Of a DNA stretch of 64,000 nt, positions 17,054-26,049 are shown piece by piece. The DNA comes from CAZEBW01 sp964510205. Lineage in GTDB: Bacteria > Chloroflexota > Anaerolineae > VGOG01. Positions within the stretch are counted from its first letter, which is position 1; the number at the start of each line of letters is the position of its first letter. The notes under the pieces are model-generated. The model was not told the DNA's origin. It saw only the letters and a list, made by a program, of their open reading frames with translations, and did not search any database. The position numbers and the translations under genes are program-made. The stretch lies in the NCBI GenBank assembly GCA_964510205.1, contig CAZEBW010000006.1, forward strand, positions 20,076 to 84,075. The letters are read 5' to 3'.

Positions 17054-18584
17054 AGCCATAGCCATTTTGGATTTCGGCTCCCAATACGCCCAGCTCATCG
17101 CCCGCCGCGTGCGGGAGGCCCGCGTCTACTGCGAGCTCGTCCCCTGGAACGCGCCCCGCGAGCGGGTCGAGCGACTCAACCCGCGCGGCTTCATCCTCTC
17201 CGGCGGGCCAGCCAGCGTCTACGACCAGGACGCGCCCACCCTGCCTGATTACGTGCTGGCCAGCGGCCTGCCCGTGCTGAGCATCTGCTACGGGATGCAG
17301 CTTCTGGCCCACGCGCTGGGAGGCCGTGTCGCCCCGGCGGGGGAACGGGAGTACGGTCCCGCCGAGCTCTCCGTCCTGGCCCTTTCCTCCCCTCTCTTCG
17401 CCGGGCTGCCCTTCTCCATGAAGGTGTGGATGAGCCACGGCGACCGCGTGGAGGAGCTTCCCCCCGGATTCACTGCCCTGGCCTCCACCGCCAACTCGCC
17501 CATCGCCGCCCTGGGCGATGAGACGCGCCAGCTCTACGGCCTCCAGTTCCATCCCGAAGTGGTTCACACCCCCCACGGCGGGGAGATCATCCGCAACTTC
17601 CTCTATCACGTCTGCGGACTGGAGGGAACGTGGACGCCGGCTTCCTTCGTCGAAGAAGCCGTAGCCAGCATCAGCGAGCAGGTGGGCGGAGGGCGCGTCA
17701 TCTGCGGCCTGTCCGGCGGCGTGGACTCCACGGTGACCGCCACCCTGGTGAAGCGAGCGGTGGGCGACAGGCTGACCTGCGTCTTCGTGGACCACGGGCT
17801 GCTGCGCCTGGGCGAGGCGGAGCACAACCTGGAGCGCTTCCGCCGCCTGGGCCTCAACGTGGTGTTCGCTGAGGCCAGAGAGCGGTTTCTCGCCAAGCTG
17901 AGGGGCGTGATAGACCCCGAGGAAAAACGGCGCATCATCGGCGAGGAGTTCGTGCGGGTGTTCGAAGAGGAGGCGGATGATTTGGGCCACTTCGATTTCC
18001 TGGCCCAGGGCACGCTCTACCCCGACGTCATCGAAAGCGCATCGGCCGACACGGGCACCGCCCACCGCATCAAAACTCACCACAACGTGGGCGGCCTGCC
18101 GGCCGACATGCGCTTCCAACTCATCGAGCCGCTGCGCTATCTGTTCAAAGACGAGGTGCGCCGAGTGGGGCTGGAGCTAGGACTGCCCGACGAGGCCGTC
18201 TATCGCCAGCCATTTCCCGGCCCCGCCCTGGCCATCCGCATCATCGGCCAGGTGACGGAGGAGAAGCTGGAGATGCTGCGGGCCGCCGACGCTATCGTGA
18301 CTGGGGAGATCGAGCGGGCCGGGCTGGGACGGGAGGTGTGGCAATACTTCGCCGTGCTCACGCCCGCCATGAGTGTGGGGGTGATGGGCGACGGGCGGAC
18401 TTACGAGACGACCGTCGCCGTTCGGGCAGTGACCAGCCGAGACGGCATGACCGCCGACTGGGCGCGACTGCCCCACAACTTGCTGGCCCGCATCGGAGGG
18501 CGCATCGTGAACGAGGTGGCCGGCGTCAACCGCGTGGTCTACGACATCACCTCCAAGCCACCCGCGACGATTGAGTGGGAGTGA
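17043..18584 (+). CDS. guaA: GMP synthase (glutamine-hydrolysing)
   Basis: Converts XMP to GMP. The 513-residue protein has the class I glutamine amidotransferase domain ([16 protein letters not shown] with the Cys nucleophile, and [10 protein letters not shown]), the ATP-pyrophosphatase P-loop [13 protein letters not shown] (about 222-234) and the C-terminal dimerisation end [18 protein letters not shown]. Its ATG overlaps the end of the HEPN gene. XMP made by Xpt is its substrate. Confidence 0.97.
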   Translation: MTTEAIAILDFGSQYAQLIARRVREARVYCELVPWNAPRERVERLNPRGFILSGGPASVYDQDAPTLPDYVLASGLPVLSICYGMQLLAHALGGRVAPAGEREYGPAELSVLALSSPLFAGLPFSMKVWMSHGDRVEELPPGFTALASTANSPIAALGDETRQLYGLQFHPEVVHTPHGGEIIRNFLYHVCGLEGTWTPASFVEEAVASISEQVGGGRVICGLSGGVDSTVTATLVKRAVGDRLTCVFVDHGLLRLGEAEHNLERFRRLGLNVVFAEARERFLAKLRGVIDPEEKRRIIGEEFVRVFEEEADDLGHFDFLAQGTLYPDVIESASADTGTAHRIKTHHNVGGLPADMRFQLIEPLRYLFKDEVRRVGLELGLPDEAVYRQPFPGPALAIRIIGQVTEEKLEMLRAADAIVTGEIERAGLGREVWQYFAVLTPAMSVGVMGDGRTYETTVAVRAVTSRDGMTADWARLPHNLLARIGGRIVNEVAGVNRVVYDITSKPPATIEWE

Positions 18585-18600
18585 GACATCTTATCTGCTC

Positions 18601-18665
18601 TGCCACGAATTACACGAATTTTCACTAATTTTCTCTTTTTCGTGTTAATTCGTGTAATTCGTGGC
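18601..18665. repeat. Inverted repeat, ccacgaattacacgaatt family
   Basis: gccacgaattacacgaattt is answered by aattcgtgtaattcgtggc, giving a near-perfect hairpin between guaA and the nuclease gene. A related degenerate stretch encodes the end of the hydrolase at 1579-1620. Confidence 0.8.
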
Positions 18666-18696
18666 GAAAAGTCCTCTGGTTCTGGGAGGTGTTCTT

Positions 18697-19940
18697 TTGA
18701 TTAAATTGCTCCACTTTGCTGATCTCCACCTGGGAGTGGAAAACTACGGACGGCTGGACCCCGCCACGGGGCTCAGCACCCGCCTGATGGATTTTTTGCG
18801 CGCCTACGACCAGGTGGTGGATTACGCGCTGGCAAACGACGTCAGCCTGGTGGTCTTCGCCGGCGATGCCTACAAGACCCGCGATCCCAGCCCCACCTAC
18901 CAACGCGAGTTCGCCAAGCGCATCCGCCGCCTGGCAACGGCGGGTATCCCCACCGTGCTGGTGGCGGGCAACCACGACACCCCTCACGCCGCCGGCCGGG
19001 CCACCACCGTGGACATCTTCGCCACCCTGGAGGTGGAAAACGTCTACGTGGCCAGAAAGCCNNNNNNNNNNCCTTCCGCATCGAGACTCCGGACGGCCCC
19101 GTGCAGGTCGTGGCTCTGCCCTGGGTCACCCGCAGCGCGCTGCTGGCCCGCGAGGAGTACAAGAACAAAAATCTGGAGGAAATCAACCAGCTCATCCTGG
19201 ACAGAGTGACCAACATCGTCGCGGGGCCGGACGGCCTGATCAGCCAACTGGACTCGGATGTAAGCGAAGCGACTCCCACCATCCTGGCCGCTCACGCCAC
19301 CGTCCAGGGAGCGGTCTACGGCTCGGAGCGGAGCGTGATGCTGGGCCAGGAGGTGATCCTGCCTCCCAGTCTAGTGAAGAACCCCATCTTCGACTACGTA
19401 GCCCTGGGCCACATCCACAAGCACCAGGTCTTGAACGAGCAGCCCCCTGTGATCTACGCCGGCAGCATTGAGCGCGTTGACTTCGGCGAGGAACGGGAGG
19501 ACAAAGGGTTCGTGGTGGCCGAGGTGGAGCGAGGACAGGCCGATTGGCAGTTTGTGAAAACCGACGCCCGCCCCTTCGTCACCGTCGAAGTGGATGTCCA
19601 GGGCGACGACCCCACCGCCGAGATATTGGCAGCCATCGCTGCCCACGAAATCGAGGACGCTGTAGTGCGGCTCATCATCCACACGCCCGCTGAAAAAGAG
19701 CCCCTGATTGACGAGCGGGAAATCCGCCGCGCCCTGACGGAGGCCTTCCACATCGCAGCCATCGTCAAGGACGTGGAGCGCAAGGTGCGGCTGCGACTGG
19801 GCGATCGGCCCATCGAGGAGATGACGCCCTATCAAATGCTGGAACAGTATTTTGAAGTCAAGCAGACGCCCCCCGAACGCACACAGTTGCTCCTAAAGCA
19901 CGCCGAGGAGATATTTCGAGAGGTAGAAGAAGGGCTTTGA
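18697..19940 (+). CDS. Mre11/SbcD-like DNA exonuclease (interrupted by scaffold gap)
   Basis: Calcineurin-like metallophosphoesterase nuclease. Phosphoesterase motifs are in order: LLHFADLHLG at the start, VVFAGDAYKTRDPSPTYQRE, LVAGNHDTPHA, then after the gap LAAHATVQGAVYG and VALGHIHKHQVL. The TTG at 18697 is the likely start: GGGAGGT lies 6 bases upstream and the protein then begins IKLLHFAD; the GTG at 18661 lies in a repeat. The ten Ns hide a short stretch between the NHD and H-x-H motifs. No SbcC/Rad50 partner gene follows in this window. Confidence 0.85.
19062..19071. other. Assembly gap (10 N)
   Basis: Run of ten N inside the Mre11/SbcD-like gene; frame before and after differs, so true length is unknown. 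Confidence 0.98.
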
Positions 19941-19953
19941 AGGAGGACCAACT

Positions 19954-22152
19954 ATGAGTCCAAAAGTAGGAACCATCATGGGCAAGCTCAGTCTCGTCGC
20001 TGGGATCAGGCAGGAACAGGTCACGAACGTGGCCGCAGTTAAGCCAGCGCGCACCATCTTCCGAAAACCCAAAAAGGAGACGCTGTACATCATGCTCGAT
20101 GTGACGGGTGATCCCTTGGGTCTGGACGCCATTTACCGCCACCTGATCAAGATCATCGGCGAGGAGTACTTCCAAGGTAGAGGCAGCGCTACAGCCAAGC
20201 TGCGCCGGGCCATACGAGCCGCCAACGCTTTTCTTTTACAGAAGAATCTCAATGCACTTCCCGACGAACAACGCACAGGAGGCGTCACCTGCATTGTGCT
20301 CAGGGAAGGAAACATCTACGTTGCCCAGGCAGGCCCGACGGCGGCGTACGTGTCTTATCAAGGGAAATTGACGCGCTTCCCGAAAGGCGAGCTGTTTGCT
20401 GAAGAGGCGGCCCCCCTGGGCCTCAAGAGAGGGATAGCCGTCCGATTTTATCGTAGTAAGGTGGGTATCGGCGACGCCATCCTCCTGACCAGCGGCTTCC
20501 TGGCCCAACAAGCCAGCCCAGAGCAGATCGCCCAGGCCGTGTCGGGGAAAGACGTCAACTCGGCCCTGGCTACTCTGGAGGAGCTGGCTGGCGAGGAAGA
20601 CGCCTCCGCTATGCTGATCCAAGTGGCTCCCGTGGAGGAAAGGGAGAGAATGCCTTCCCGCAGGGTCAGACGTGAAGGGGTCGTGGAGCAGCCGGTGAGA
20701 CCCAGAGTGCGACGCGAGCCCGCCGCCAAGCAGCCAGTTGAGCCCACGGCCAAGCGCGAGCCCATTGCCAAGCAGCCAGTGAAGCGCAGAGTTGGAGCGC
20801 CAGCGAAGAAACGCCCGGCCCGCCCTGGTGCTCAAGAGACGTGGCGAAGCAGCCTGGAGCGCAGGATGGCGCCAGCCCTGAGAAGCATGGGCGAGTTCCT
20901 GAAAAGACTACTGCCTGAGCAAGAAGTCCCCGCCCCTAGCAAGCGTGGCGCGCGGGCACATCGGCCAGCCGAGGGGCGGAAAAACCTCTGGATGGGCCTC
21001 GCCCTCGCCATCCCCGTCGTCGTCGTCATCTTGGTGGCCGTCGTCTATTGGCAGCAGGGAGCAGCCCGCCAAGCGCACTTCGAAGAACTGGTGGCCCAGG
21101 CCCAGCAGCAAGTGGACCTGGCCGGCCAGGCAGACGAAGCTGCGGCGCGGAACCATGTGCTGATCGCCCTCGATGCTTTGGCCCAGGCCGAGGAGCTGGA
21201 ACCGGCCAATCCTCGGGTGAGCGAACTGCAAGACCAGGCTGAATACATTTTAGCGAAGATAGAACGAGTCACCAACCTCGATTGGATAGCCCCTCTGTGG
21301 GAATACAGTGAGCCGGGCAGCGACCCGGGCAGGGTCATCATCGCCAACGACATTGACGTCTACGTCCTGGACAAGGCCCTCGATCGAGTCTATAAGCGCC
21401 TCCTCAACGATGCCATGCGCGCGCTGCAGGAACTGGACGTTGACCCAGTCCTCTTGCGCAAAGGCGACCAGCGGGACCCCATCGTAGTGGGTGATCTGGT
21501 GGACATGGTCTGGGCAGAGGCCGAGGGTAGGCGATCGCGAAGCAACTTGCTCGTGCTGGAGAGCGGGGGCTCGCTGCTGGAATACGATTCCGAGACCGGC
21601 ATAATAGATGTGCTCCCCGTCGGTGGAAGCGACAGGTGGATACAACCCCAAATAGCGAGAAGCTACCAAGGCGACTTCTATCTCCTGGATTCGGGTCTGA
21701 ACCAGATCCTACGCTACGCACCCGATTACAGCGGCGCGCCTGTGGATTCCCTCCCCACCTCCGGAGAGGTGGACCTGGCAGGGGTGGTGGACATGGCCCT
21801 AGACGGCCACATCTACATCCTCTACGCCGACGGGCGGATTTTGAAATTCCTAGACGGCGAGGCCGTTTCCACTTCCGAGCCAGCGCCCTTCGAGATAACA
21901 GGACTCTACGAGCCGCTGCAGAATCCCACCGCCCTTTTCACCAGCGAAGACTCGGAGTTCCTCTACGTAGCCGACGCCGGCAACGAGCGCATTGTGCAAT
22001 TCACAAAAGAGGGGCGCTTCCTACAGCAATTCAAGGCTGGCCAAGGCGAGGCCTTCGACCAACTGAAGGGCCTCTTCGTGAGCGAAGAATATCACCTGCT
22101 CTACTTCGTCAGCGGCAACAAACTTTATGTAACCAACCTGCCTACGGAGTAG
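19954..22152 (+). CDS. PP2C-like / transmembrane / NHL-propeller protein
   Basis: 732-residue protein with four parts. Residues about 1-230 resemble a PP2C-type phosphatase fold (GVTCIVLREGNIYVAQAGPTA, then RSKVGIGDAILLTSGFL), but the metal-binding Asp residues are not evident, so it may be a pseudophosphatase. Residues about 230-300 are a basic, Pro-rich low-complexity linker with repeated AKQPV units. One helix follows (LALAIPVVVVILVAVVYW, about 350-368), then a coiled coil and a beta-propeller with NHL-like repeats (NPTALFTSEDSEFLYVADAG near the end). Substrate or partner unknown. The ATG has GGAGG upstream. Confidence 0.7.
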   Translation: MSPKVGTIMGKLSLVAGIRQEQVTNVAAVKPARTIFRKPKKETLYIMLDVTGDPLGLDAIYRHLIKIIGEEYFQGRGSATAKLRRAIRAANAFLLQKNLNALPDEQRTGGVTCIVLREGNIYVAQAGPTAAYVSYQGKLTRFPKGELFAEEAAPLGLKRGIAVRFYRSKVGIGDAILLTSGFLAQQASPEQIAQAVSGKDVNSALATLEELAGEEDASAMLIQVAPVEERERMPSRRVRREGVVEQPVRPRVRREPAAKQPVEPTAKREPIAKQPVKRRVGAPAKKRPARPGAQETWRSSLERRMAPALRSMGEFLKRLLPEQEVPAPSKRGARAHRPAEGRKNLWMGLALAIPVVVVILVAVVYWQQGAARQAHFEELVAQAQQQVDLAGQADEAAARNHVLIALDALAQAEELEPANPRVSELQDQAEYILAKIERVTNLDWIAPLWEYSEPGSDPGRVIIANDIDVYVLDKALDRVYKRLLNDAMRALQELDVDPVLLRKGDQRDPIVVGDLVDMVWAEAEGRRSRSNLLVLESGGSLLEYDSETGIIDVLPVGGSDRWIQPQIARSYQGDFYLLDSGLNQILRYAPDYSGAPVDSLPTSGEVDLAGVVDMALDGHIYILYADGRILKFLDGEAVSTSEPAPFEITGLYEPLQNPTALFTSEDSEFLYVADAGNERIVQFTKEGRFLQQFKAGQGEAFDQLKGLFVSEEYHLLYFVSGNKLYVTNLPTE

Positions 22153-22278
22153 GGGCTGCAAGGGTTCGACAAGTTTTCCTGACCGCAGCCGCTGGGCAGA
22201 TCGGTTAGAGACCGTGGAGGAGGACGCCGCTTCGCTTACTCCCGCGCCCAACGGGTGAGCGTATCGCATTAGGGACAC

Positions 22279-22334
22279 GTAGTGACGACTTCAGTCGTCG
22301 TTCCCACCGCAAAAGCGACTGAAGTCGCTACTAC
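22279..22334. repeat. Inverted repeat, gtagtgacgacttcagtcg family (copy 1)
   Basis: gtagtgacgacttcagtcgt on the left answered by agcgactgaagtcgctactac on the right, a hairpin with arms of about 20 bp. Other copies: 25979-26023, 42096-42144, 42223-42277, 50791-50848. Confidence 0.9.
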
Positions 22335-22404
22335 GTCTGCCCATAATGCCCTTGAGAAGCAGCTTTGGCATGTCCCAAACTCGGTACGCTCGCCCAACGG
22401 ATTT

Positions 22405-22433
22405 TTGCCCCGATGGGAGAAATGTGCTATAAT
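22405..22433 (+). promoter_or_regulatory. Sigma-70-type promoter for the LCP gene
   Basis: TTGCCC (22405-22410), 17-bp spacer, TATAAT (22428-22433) with TG just before the -10 (extended -10). It lies 47 bases upstream of the LCP start codon. The rest of 22153-22480 holds only repeat 22279-22334. Confidence 0.75.
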
Positions 22434-22479
22434 AGATGCCAGATTTCGACAGCGTTCTTGCTTCACTCGGAGGCAATAC

Positions 22480-23901
22480 ATGAGTCGTACGTCGAGAAAC
22501 CGCCCTTCCTCCCAGTCTAAGCTATTGCGTGGTGCGCTCGCCGTGATCCTCATAATCGTCGGGTTACCCCTGCTCTGGACCGCTATTTCCAAGGCCCATG
22601 CCAAGGCCCATGACTGTTACGTGGTCGTAAGAGAGTTTGTAGCGCATTCCCAGCTTCCCTCGCTGCCCAGTGTGAACCTGCCTGCCGTCCCCGGTCAAAG
22701 CCAAGAGAGACAAAGCAACATCAGCACCGGCGGGGAGCCCCTGCCCGACTGGAAGAAGAAAGAGCGGGTGAACATCCTCCTGTTGGGCATTGATCAGCGA
22801 GAGGACCAGTACGGACCCTGGCGCACCGACACCATGATCGTGCTGACCCTCGATCCTGAGAACAACACCGCAGGCATCCTGTCTATCCCTCGCGACTTGT
22901 GGGTGCCCATTCCCGGCTACGGCGAGAATCGCATCAACACCGCCCATTACACCGGCGACCTGAAGAAATACCCAGGCGGCGGCCCAGCCTTGGCCATCAA
23001 GACCGTGCAATACAACTTAGGCATCACCATCCACTATTACATCCGCGTCAACTTCAGCGCTTTCGTGGAGGCCGTGAACACCATCGGCGGGGTAGACATC
23101 TACGTGGAGAAGGAGATTGACGATCCTCTGTATCCTGATAACGCTTACGGCTACGATCCCCTTTATATCCCGGCTGGTCTCCAGCACATGGACGGCGAGC
23201 TGGCCCTCAAGTACGCTCGCACCCGTCATGGCGGCAGCGACTTCGATCGGCTGCGACGCCAGCAGAAGGTCATCATGGCGATGCGCGATAAGGTTCTGCG
23301 CCTTGAGCTCTTGCCCCAGTTGCTGCCCAAACTGCCCGAACTGCTGAGGACGGTGGGCGATGCGGTGCAGACAGACCTCCAGGTTGACGAGATGCTCAAC
23401 CTGCTCCAGTTGGCGAGCCAGATAGACGAAGAAAACATCAAAGCCGCCGTCATTGATGGCTCCATGACCGTGCCCACCACCACACCCAACGGAGCCCAAG
23501 TTCTGATCCCCATCCGGGAGAAGATCCGCACCGTGGTGGACGAGGTTTTCTCCGCCCCCACACAGGCCGCCGAAGAGGAGATTGAAGGTAAAGACAAACT
23601 GGCAGCAGAAGCGGCCAGAATCATCGTTCACAACGGCTCCGCCATGAGCAACGTAGCCGCCCAAACAAGCGCTCTTCTGAAAGAACATGGCCTTCAAGTC
23701 GTAGAATTCGGCAACGCCGAACGTTTCGACTACCAGAATACCATCATTGTGGATTATACGGGCAAGGAGTACACCATCCAGTATCTCGCCCAATTGCTCA
23801 ATATTCCGCAGGAGAACATCCAACCCTTTACCGGCTCATACAGCGAGATTGACATTCGCCTCATCATCGGAGCAGACTTCCAACTGCCCACCGCACCCTA
23901 G
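22480..23901 (+). CDS. LytR-CpsA-Psr (LCP) family protein
   Basis: LCP phosphotransferases attach glycopolymers to the cell wall at the outer face of the membrane. The 473-residue protein has one N-terminal helix (VILIIVGLPLLWTAI, about 20-38). The LCP domain starts at VNILLLGIDQRE and shows TDTMIVLTLDP, ILSIPRDLWV, NRINTAHYTGD and LALKYARTRHGGSDFDRLRR with the conserved Arg/Asp residues. The C terminus is a LytR_C domain (RIIVHNGSAMSNVAAQTSAL). ATG at 22480 has CGGAGG upstream; an earlier in-frame ATG runs through the promoter and is rejected. Confidence 0.92.
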   Translation: MSRTSRNRPSSQSKLLRGALAVILIIVGLPLLWTAISKAHAKAHDCYVVVREFVAHSQLPSLPSVNLPAVPGQSQERQSNISTGGEPLPDWKKKERVNILLLGIDQREDQYGPWRTDTMIVLTLDPENNTAGILSIPRDLWVPIPGYGENRINTAHYTGDLKKYPGGGPALAIKTVQYNLGITIHYYIRVNFSAFVEAVNTIGGVDIYVEKEIDDPLYPDNAYGYDPLYIPAGLQHMDGELALKYARTRHGGSDFDRLRRQQKVIMAMRDKVLRLELLPQLLPKLPELLRTVGDAVQTDLQVDEMLNLLQLASQIDEENIKAAVIDGSMTVPTTTPNGAQVLIPIREKIRTVVDEVFSAPTQAAEEEIEGKDKLAAEAARIIVHNGSAMSNVAAQTSALLKEHGLQVVEFGNAERFDYQNTIIVDYTGKEYTIQYLAQLLNIPQENIQPFTGSYSEIDIRLIIGADFQLPTAP

Positions 23902-23948
23902 CACATACCGAAAGGCGGACTCGCGTCCGCAGTTCATCAGAACGGCTC

Positions 23949-24053
23949 AGAAACCAGGTTTTTTGGCTGTAGAAAGTGGTTCTCTCGCACTACAGCGCGT
24001 TCCAAGGGCAATGTTCTGTCTGTTTAGAGAGGAAAAAACCTGGTTTCTCAAAA
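23949..24053. repeat. Inverted repeat, agaaaccaggtttttt family
   Basis: agaaaccaggtttttt on the left and aaaaaacctggtttct on the right, 16-bp perfect arms around a 70-base centre. It follows the LCP gene and may help end its transcript. Confidence 0.85.
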
Positions 24054-24091
24054 AGCGTCCGGTAGTGAGGGTTCGAGAACGATATAAAAGC

Positions 24092-24120
24092 TTGTAAAAT
24101 ACAGAAATCTATGATATAAT
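24092..24120 (+). promoter_or_regulatory. Sigma-70-type promoter upstream of riboswitch
   Basis: TTGTAA (24092-24097), 17-bp spacer, consensus TATAAT (24115-24120). It sits about 40 bases before the riboswitch aptamer. Confidence 0.75.
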
Positions 24121-24149
24121 GGTGGCAAGCCAGTAGTAACCAGCCAAAT

Positions 24150-24285
24150 TAACGAAGTGTCCGCCGATAAGGGCTGGNNNNNNNNNNCTTCTCGAAAGAG
24201 AAGCGATGCGCAAAGCCACGGGTCTAAGGCTCAGGTTTGAGCTATCAGGTTTGAGCTATGACGGCCGGGTTGCCGAAGCGGTCCA
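24150..24285 (+). ncRNA. Cyclic di-GMP-I (GEMM) riboswitch aptamer, with gap inside
   Basis: After the N gap the RNA shows the GEMM-I hallmarks in order: a hairpin CUUCUC-GAAA-GAGAAG with its GAAA tetraloop, then the conserved GCGCAAAGCCACGGGUCUAA, and the 3' element GACGGCCGGGUUGCCGAAG. These match the tetraloop, ligand-binding junction and tetraloop-receptor stem of class I c-di-GMP riboswitches. A 14-base tandem duplication (caggtttgagctat twice, 24232-24259) lengthens the segment before the last stem. The 5' strand is partly lost in the gap. It should respond to c-di-GMP; the nearest gene on the strand is the M16 peptidase. Confidence 0.8.
24178..24187. other. Assembly gap (10 N)
   Basis: Run of ten N inside the 5' part of the riboswitch aptamer. 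Confidence 0.98.
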
Positions 24286-24312
24286 TGCCTATCACTTCAC
24301 GCTAAGTGATAG
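24286..24312 (+). promoter_or_regulatory. Hairpin in the riboswitch expression platform
   Basis: CCTATCACTT-cacgct-AAGTGATAGG is a perfect 10-bp hairpin directly after the aptamer and before the terminator. Its role (spacer or switch element) is inferred only from position. Confidence 0.55.
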
Positions 24313-24327
24313 GAGAGACGAGAGATG

Positions 24328-24367
24328 CCTGCGGCTTCCCGGCTGTACCGGGGTTGCAGGTTTTTTT
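24328..24367 (+). terminator. Intrinsic terminator of the riboswitch expression platform
   Basis: CCTGC...CCCGG-ctgta-CCGGG...GCAGG hairpin followed by seven T. Placed about 45 bases after the aptamer, it fits transcription attenuation by c-di-GMP. From here to 24646 I see only a leader without a gene. Confidence 0.85.
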
Positions 24368-24646
24368 GTTGGCATACACCGCTTCGCTTACAGAACACGC
24401 CGCTGCGCTTAGGAGCCATTAAGAAACAACTTCCCAGTTCTGAAGGTATCGGTCACCGTAGGGCAGGTTGGCCGCGGGAAAGACATGGAGCTGTCTTGTA
24501 GCGGCTACATGCATCGCAGTCACCTCCACCAAGGCAAGTCCAACAAAGCCGCCTACCTGCCGCCCCGCGAAACTTCGCTTACAAAAGTCGCTGGGCCACC
24601 CGGAGGCAATCGGCTGAGTTTTCCGAGAGAGCAGGAGGACAAACAA

Positions 24647-25912
24647 GTGTACCAAAAGACGACTCTCGATAACGGCGTGCGCATTCTGACCCTAGCCATG
24701 CCGCACACCCAGTCGGTGAGCATCGCCTTCTTCGTCGGCGTGGGCTCCCGCTACGAAGCGGCCGAGCAGAGCGGAGCATCTCACTTCATCGAACACGTGC
24801 TCTTCAAAGGCACCGCCAAACGCCCCACCGCCAGGGAAATCGCCATCACCATGGAGCGCATCGGCGGCCTCTTCAATGCCAGCACAGGCCAAGAAGAGAG
24901 CACCTATTGGGCCAGGATCACGCGGCCTCACCTGGACGTTGCCATTGACGTGTTAGCAGACATGCTCTGCCACGCCAGGTTCGAACCAGCGGAGATTGAC
25001 AAGGAACGACGCGTGATCGCCAGGGAAATCAACCTGATCTTGGACACACCCGATGAGCTCGTCCACCTCCTCAACAATCAGTTGGTCTGGCCCAACCACC
25101 CCCTGGGGCGCAATGTCACCGGCAGCAAAGAGAGCATCGCCAGCCTGGACCGAGACAAGCTGCTGGCTTACATGAAGAATCACTATCTACCAAACAACAC
25201 CGTGGTCGCCGTGGCCGGCAACGTCGAGCACGAGGCGATAGTGAAACAAATCGCCGCCTGCTTGGGCGACTGGGAACGGGGAGAGACAGGGCCGTATCAG
25301 CCGGCCGAAGATAACCAGAGCGAACCACGGGTACGGCTGCACAGCCAGAATACTCGACAGGCCTATCTCTGTCTGAGCGTGCCCGGCCTTCCCCGCGATC
25401 ACCCCGACCGTTTGAGTCTGCGTGCGCTCAACACCGTGCTGGGAGGGGGCATGAGCTCCCGGCTGTTCAACGGCATCCGGGAAAAGCGCGGCCTGGCCTA
25501 CAGCGTCGACTCTTACATCAGCGCGCTGTACGACACCGGCGTGGTGGGGGTCTACGCTGGCGTAGCTCCAGAGAACATTGAGGAGGCCATCGAAGCGATT
25601 CTAGCGGAGTGGAACAAGCTTAGGCAAGAGGAAACACCATCCGACGAGCTGGCCAGAGCCAAGGACCTCATCAAGAGGCAACTGTTGTTTTCCATGGAGG
25701 ACAGCCTCAGTGCAGTCCACTGGTTCGGCTCCCAGGAGATACTTTTTTCTGAGACCCTGACTTACGAGGAAGCAATAGAGGCCATCGAGTCCATAACCGC
25801 AGCCGATGTTCAGAGGGTCGCGCAGCAGCTTTTCCTGGAGGAGAAGCTGAATCTGGCTGTGGTAAGCCCCTTCGATGGTGAGGATGGGTTTAGGAAACTG
25901 CTTGAGTCATAG
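24647..25912 (+). CDS. M16-family zinc metallopeptidase (processing peptidase-like)
   Basis: Zinc peptidase of 421 residues related to mitochondrial processing peptidase beta and bacterial PqqF/YmxG-type enzymes. The inverted zinc motif H-x-x-E-H is in ASHFIEHVLFKGTAKRPT (about 45-60), and the third ligand Glu lies in EINLILDTPDE (about 126-136). The second M16 domain follows with GGGMSSRLFNGIREKRGLAY. GTG at 24647 is taken as start because GCAGGAGGA lies 7 bases upstream and the protein then begins YQKTTLDNGVRIL; a longer in-frame start would run into the leader. Confidence 0.9.
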   Translation: MYQKTTLDNGVRILTLAMPHTQSVSIAFFVGVGSRYEAAEQSGASHFIEHVLFKGTAKRPTAREIAITMERIGGLFNASTGQEESTYWARITRPHLDVAIDVLADMLCHARFEPAEIDKERRVIAREINLILDTPDELVHLLNNQLVWPNHPLGRNVTGSKESIASLDRDKLLAYMKNHYLPNNTVVAVAGNVEHEAIVKQIAACLGDWERGETGPYQPAEDNQSEPRVRLHSQNTRQAYLCLSVPGLPRDHPDRLSLRALNTVLGGGMSSRLFNGIREKRGLAYSVDSYISALYDTGVVGVYAGVAPENIEEAIEAILAEWNKLRQEETPSDELARAKDLIKRQLLFSMEDSLSAVHWFGSQEILFSETLTYEEAIEAIESITAADVQRVAQQLFLEEKLNLAVVSPFDGEDGFRKLLES

Positions 25913-25978
25913 AGCGAGGGAACAGGGGAGCCAGGGAGCAAAATCCGTTATTAAATTGGGGTGTGGCCAAAACTTGTG

Positions 25979-26023
25979 GTAGTGACGACTTTAGTCGTTC
26001 CAAGCGACTGAAGTCGCTACTAC
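25979..26023. repeat. Inverted repeat, gtagtgacgacttcagtcg family (copy 2)
   Basis: gtagtgacgactttagtcgt answered by agcgactgaagtcgctactac with almost no loop; lies between the convergent M16 peptidase and osmC-like genes and may act as a bidirectional terminator. Confidence 0.9.
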
Positions 26024-26049
26024 CTTCCACAGATTTTAGCCACACTCTA

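Noticed and set aside
18661..18696. GTG at 18661 as start of the Mre11/SbcD-like gene
   Set aside because: It lies at the end of a palindromic repeat and adds non-conserved residues; the TTG at 18697 has GGGAGGT at good spacing.
24150..24370. tRNA or tmRNA gene in the structured region before the M16 peptidase
   Set aside because: No cloverleaf or T-loop consensus; the conserved blocks fit a GEMM riboswitch with a terminator.
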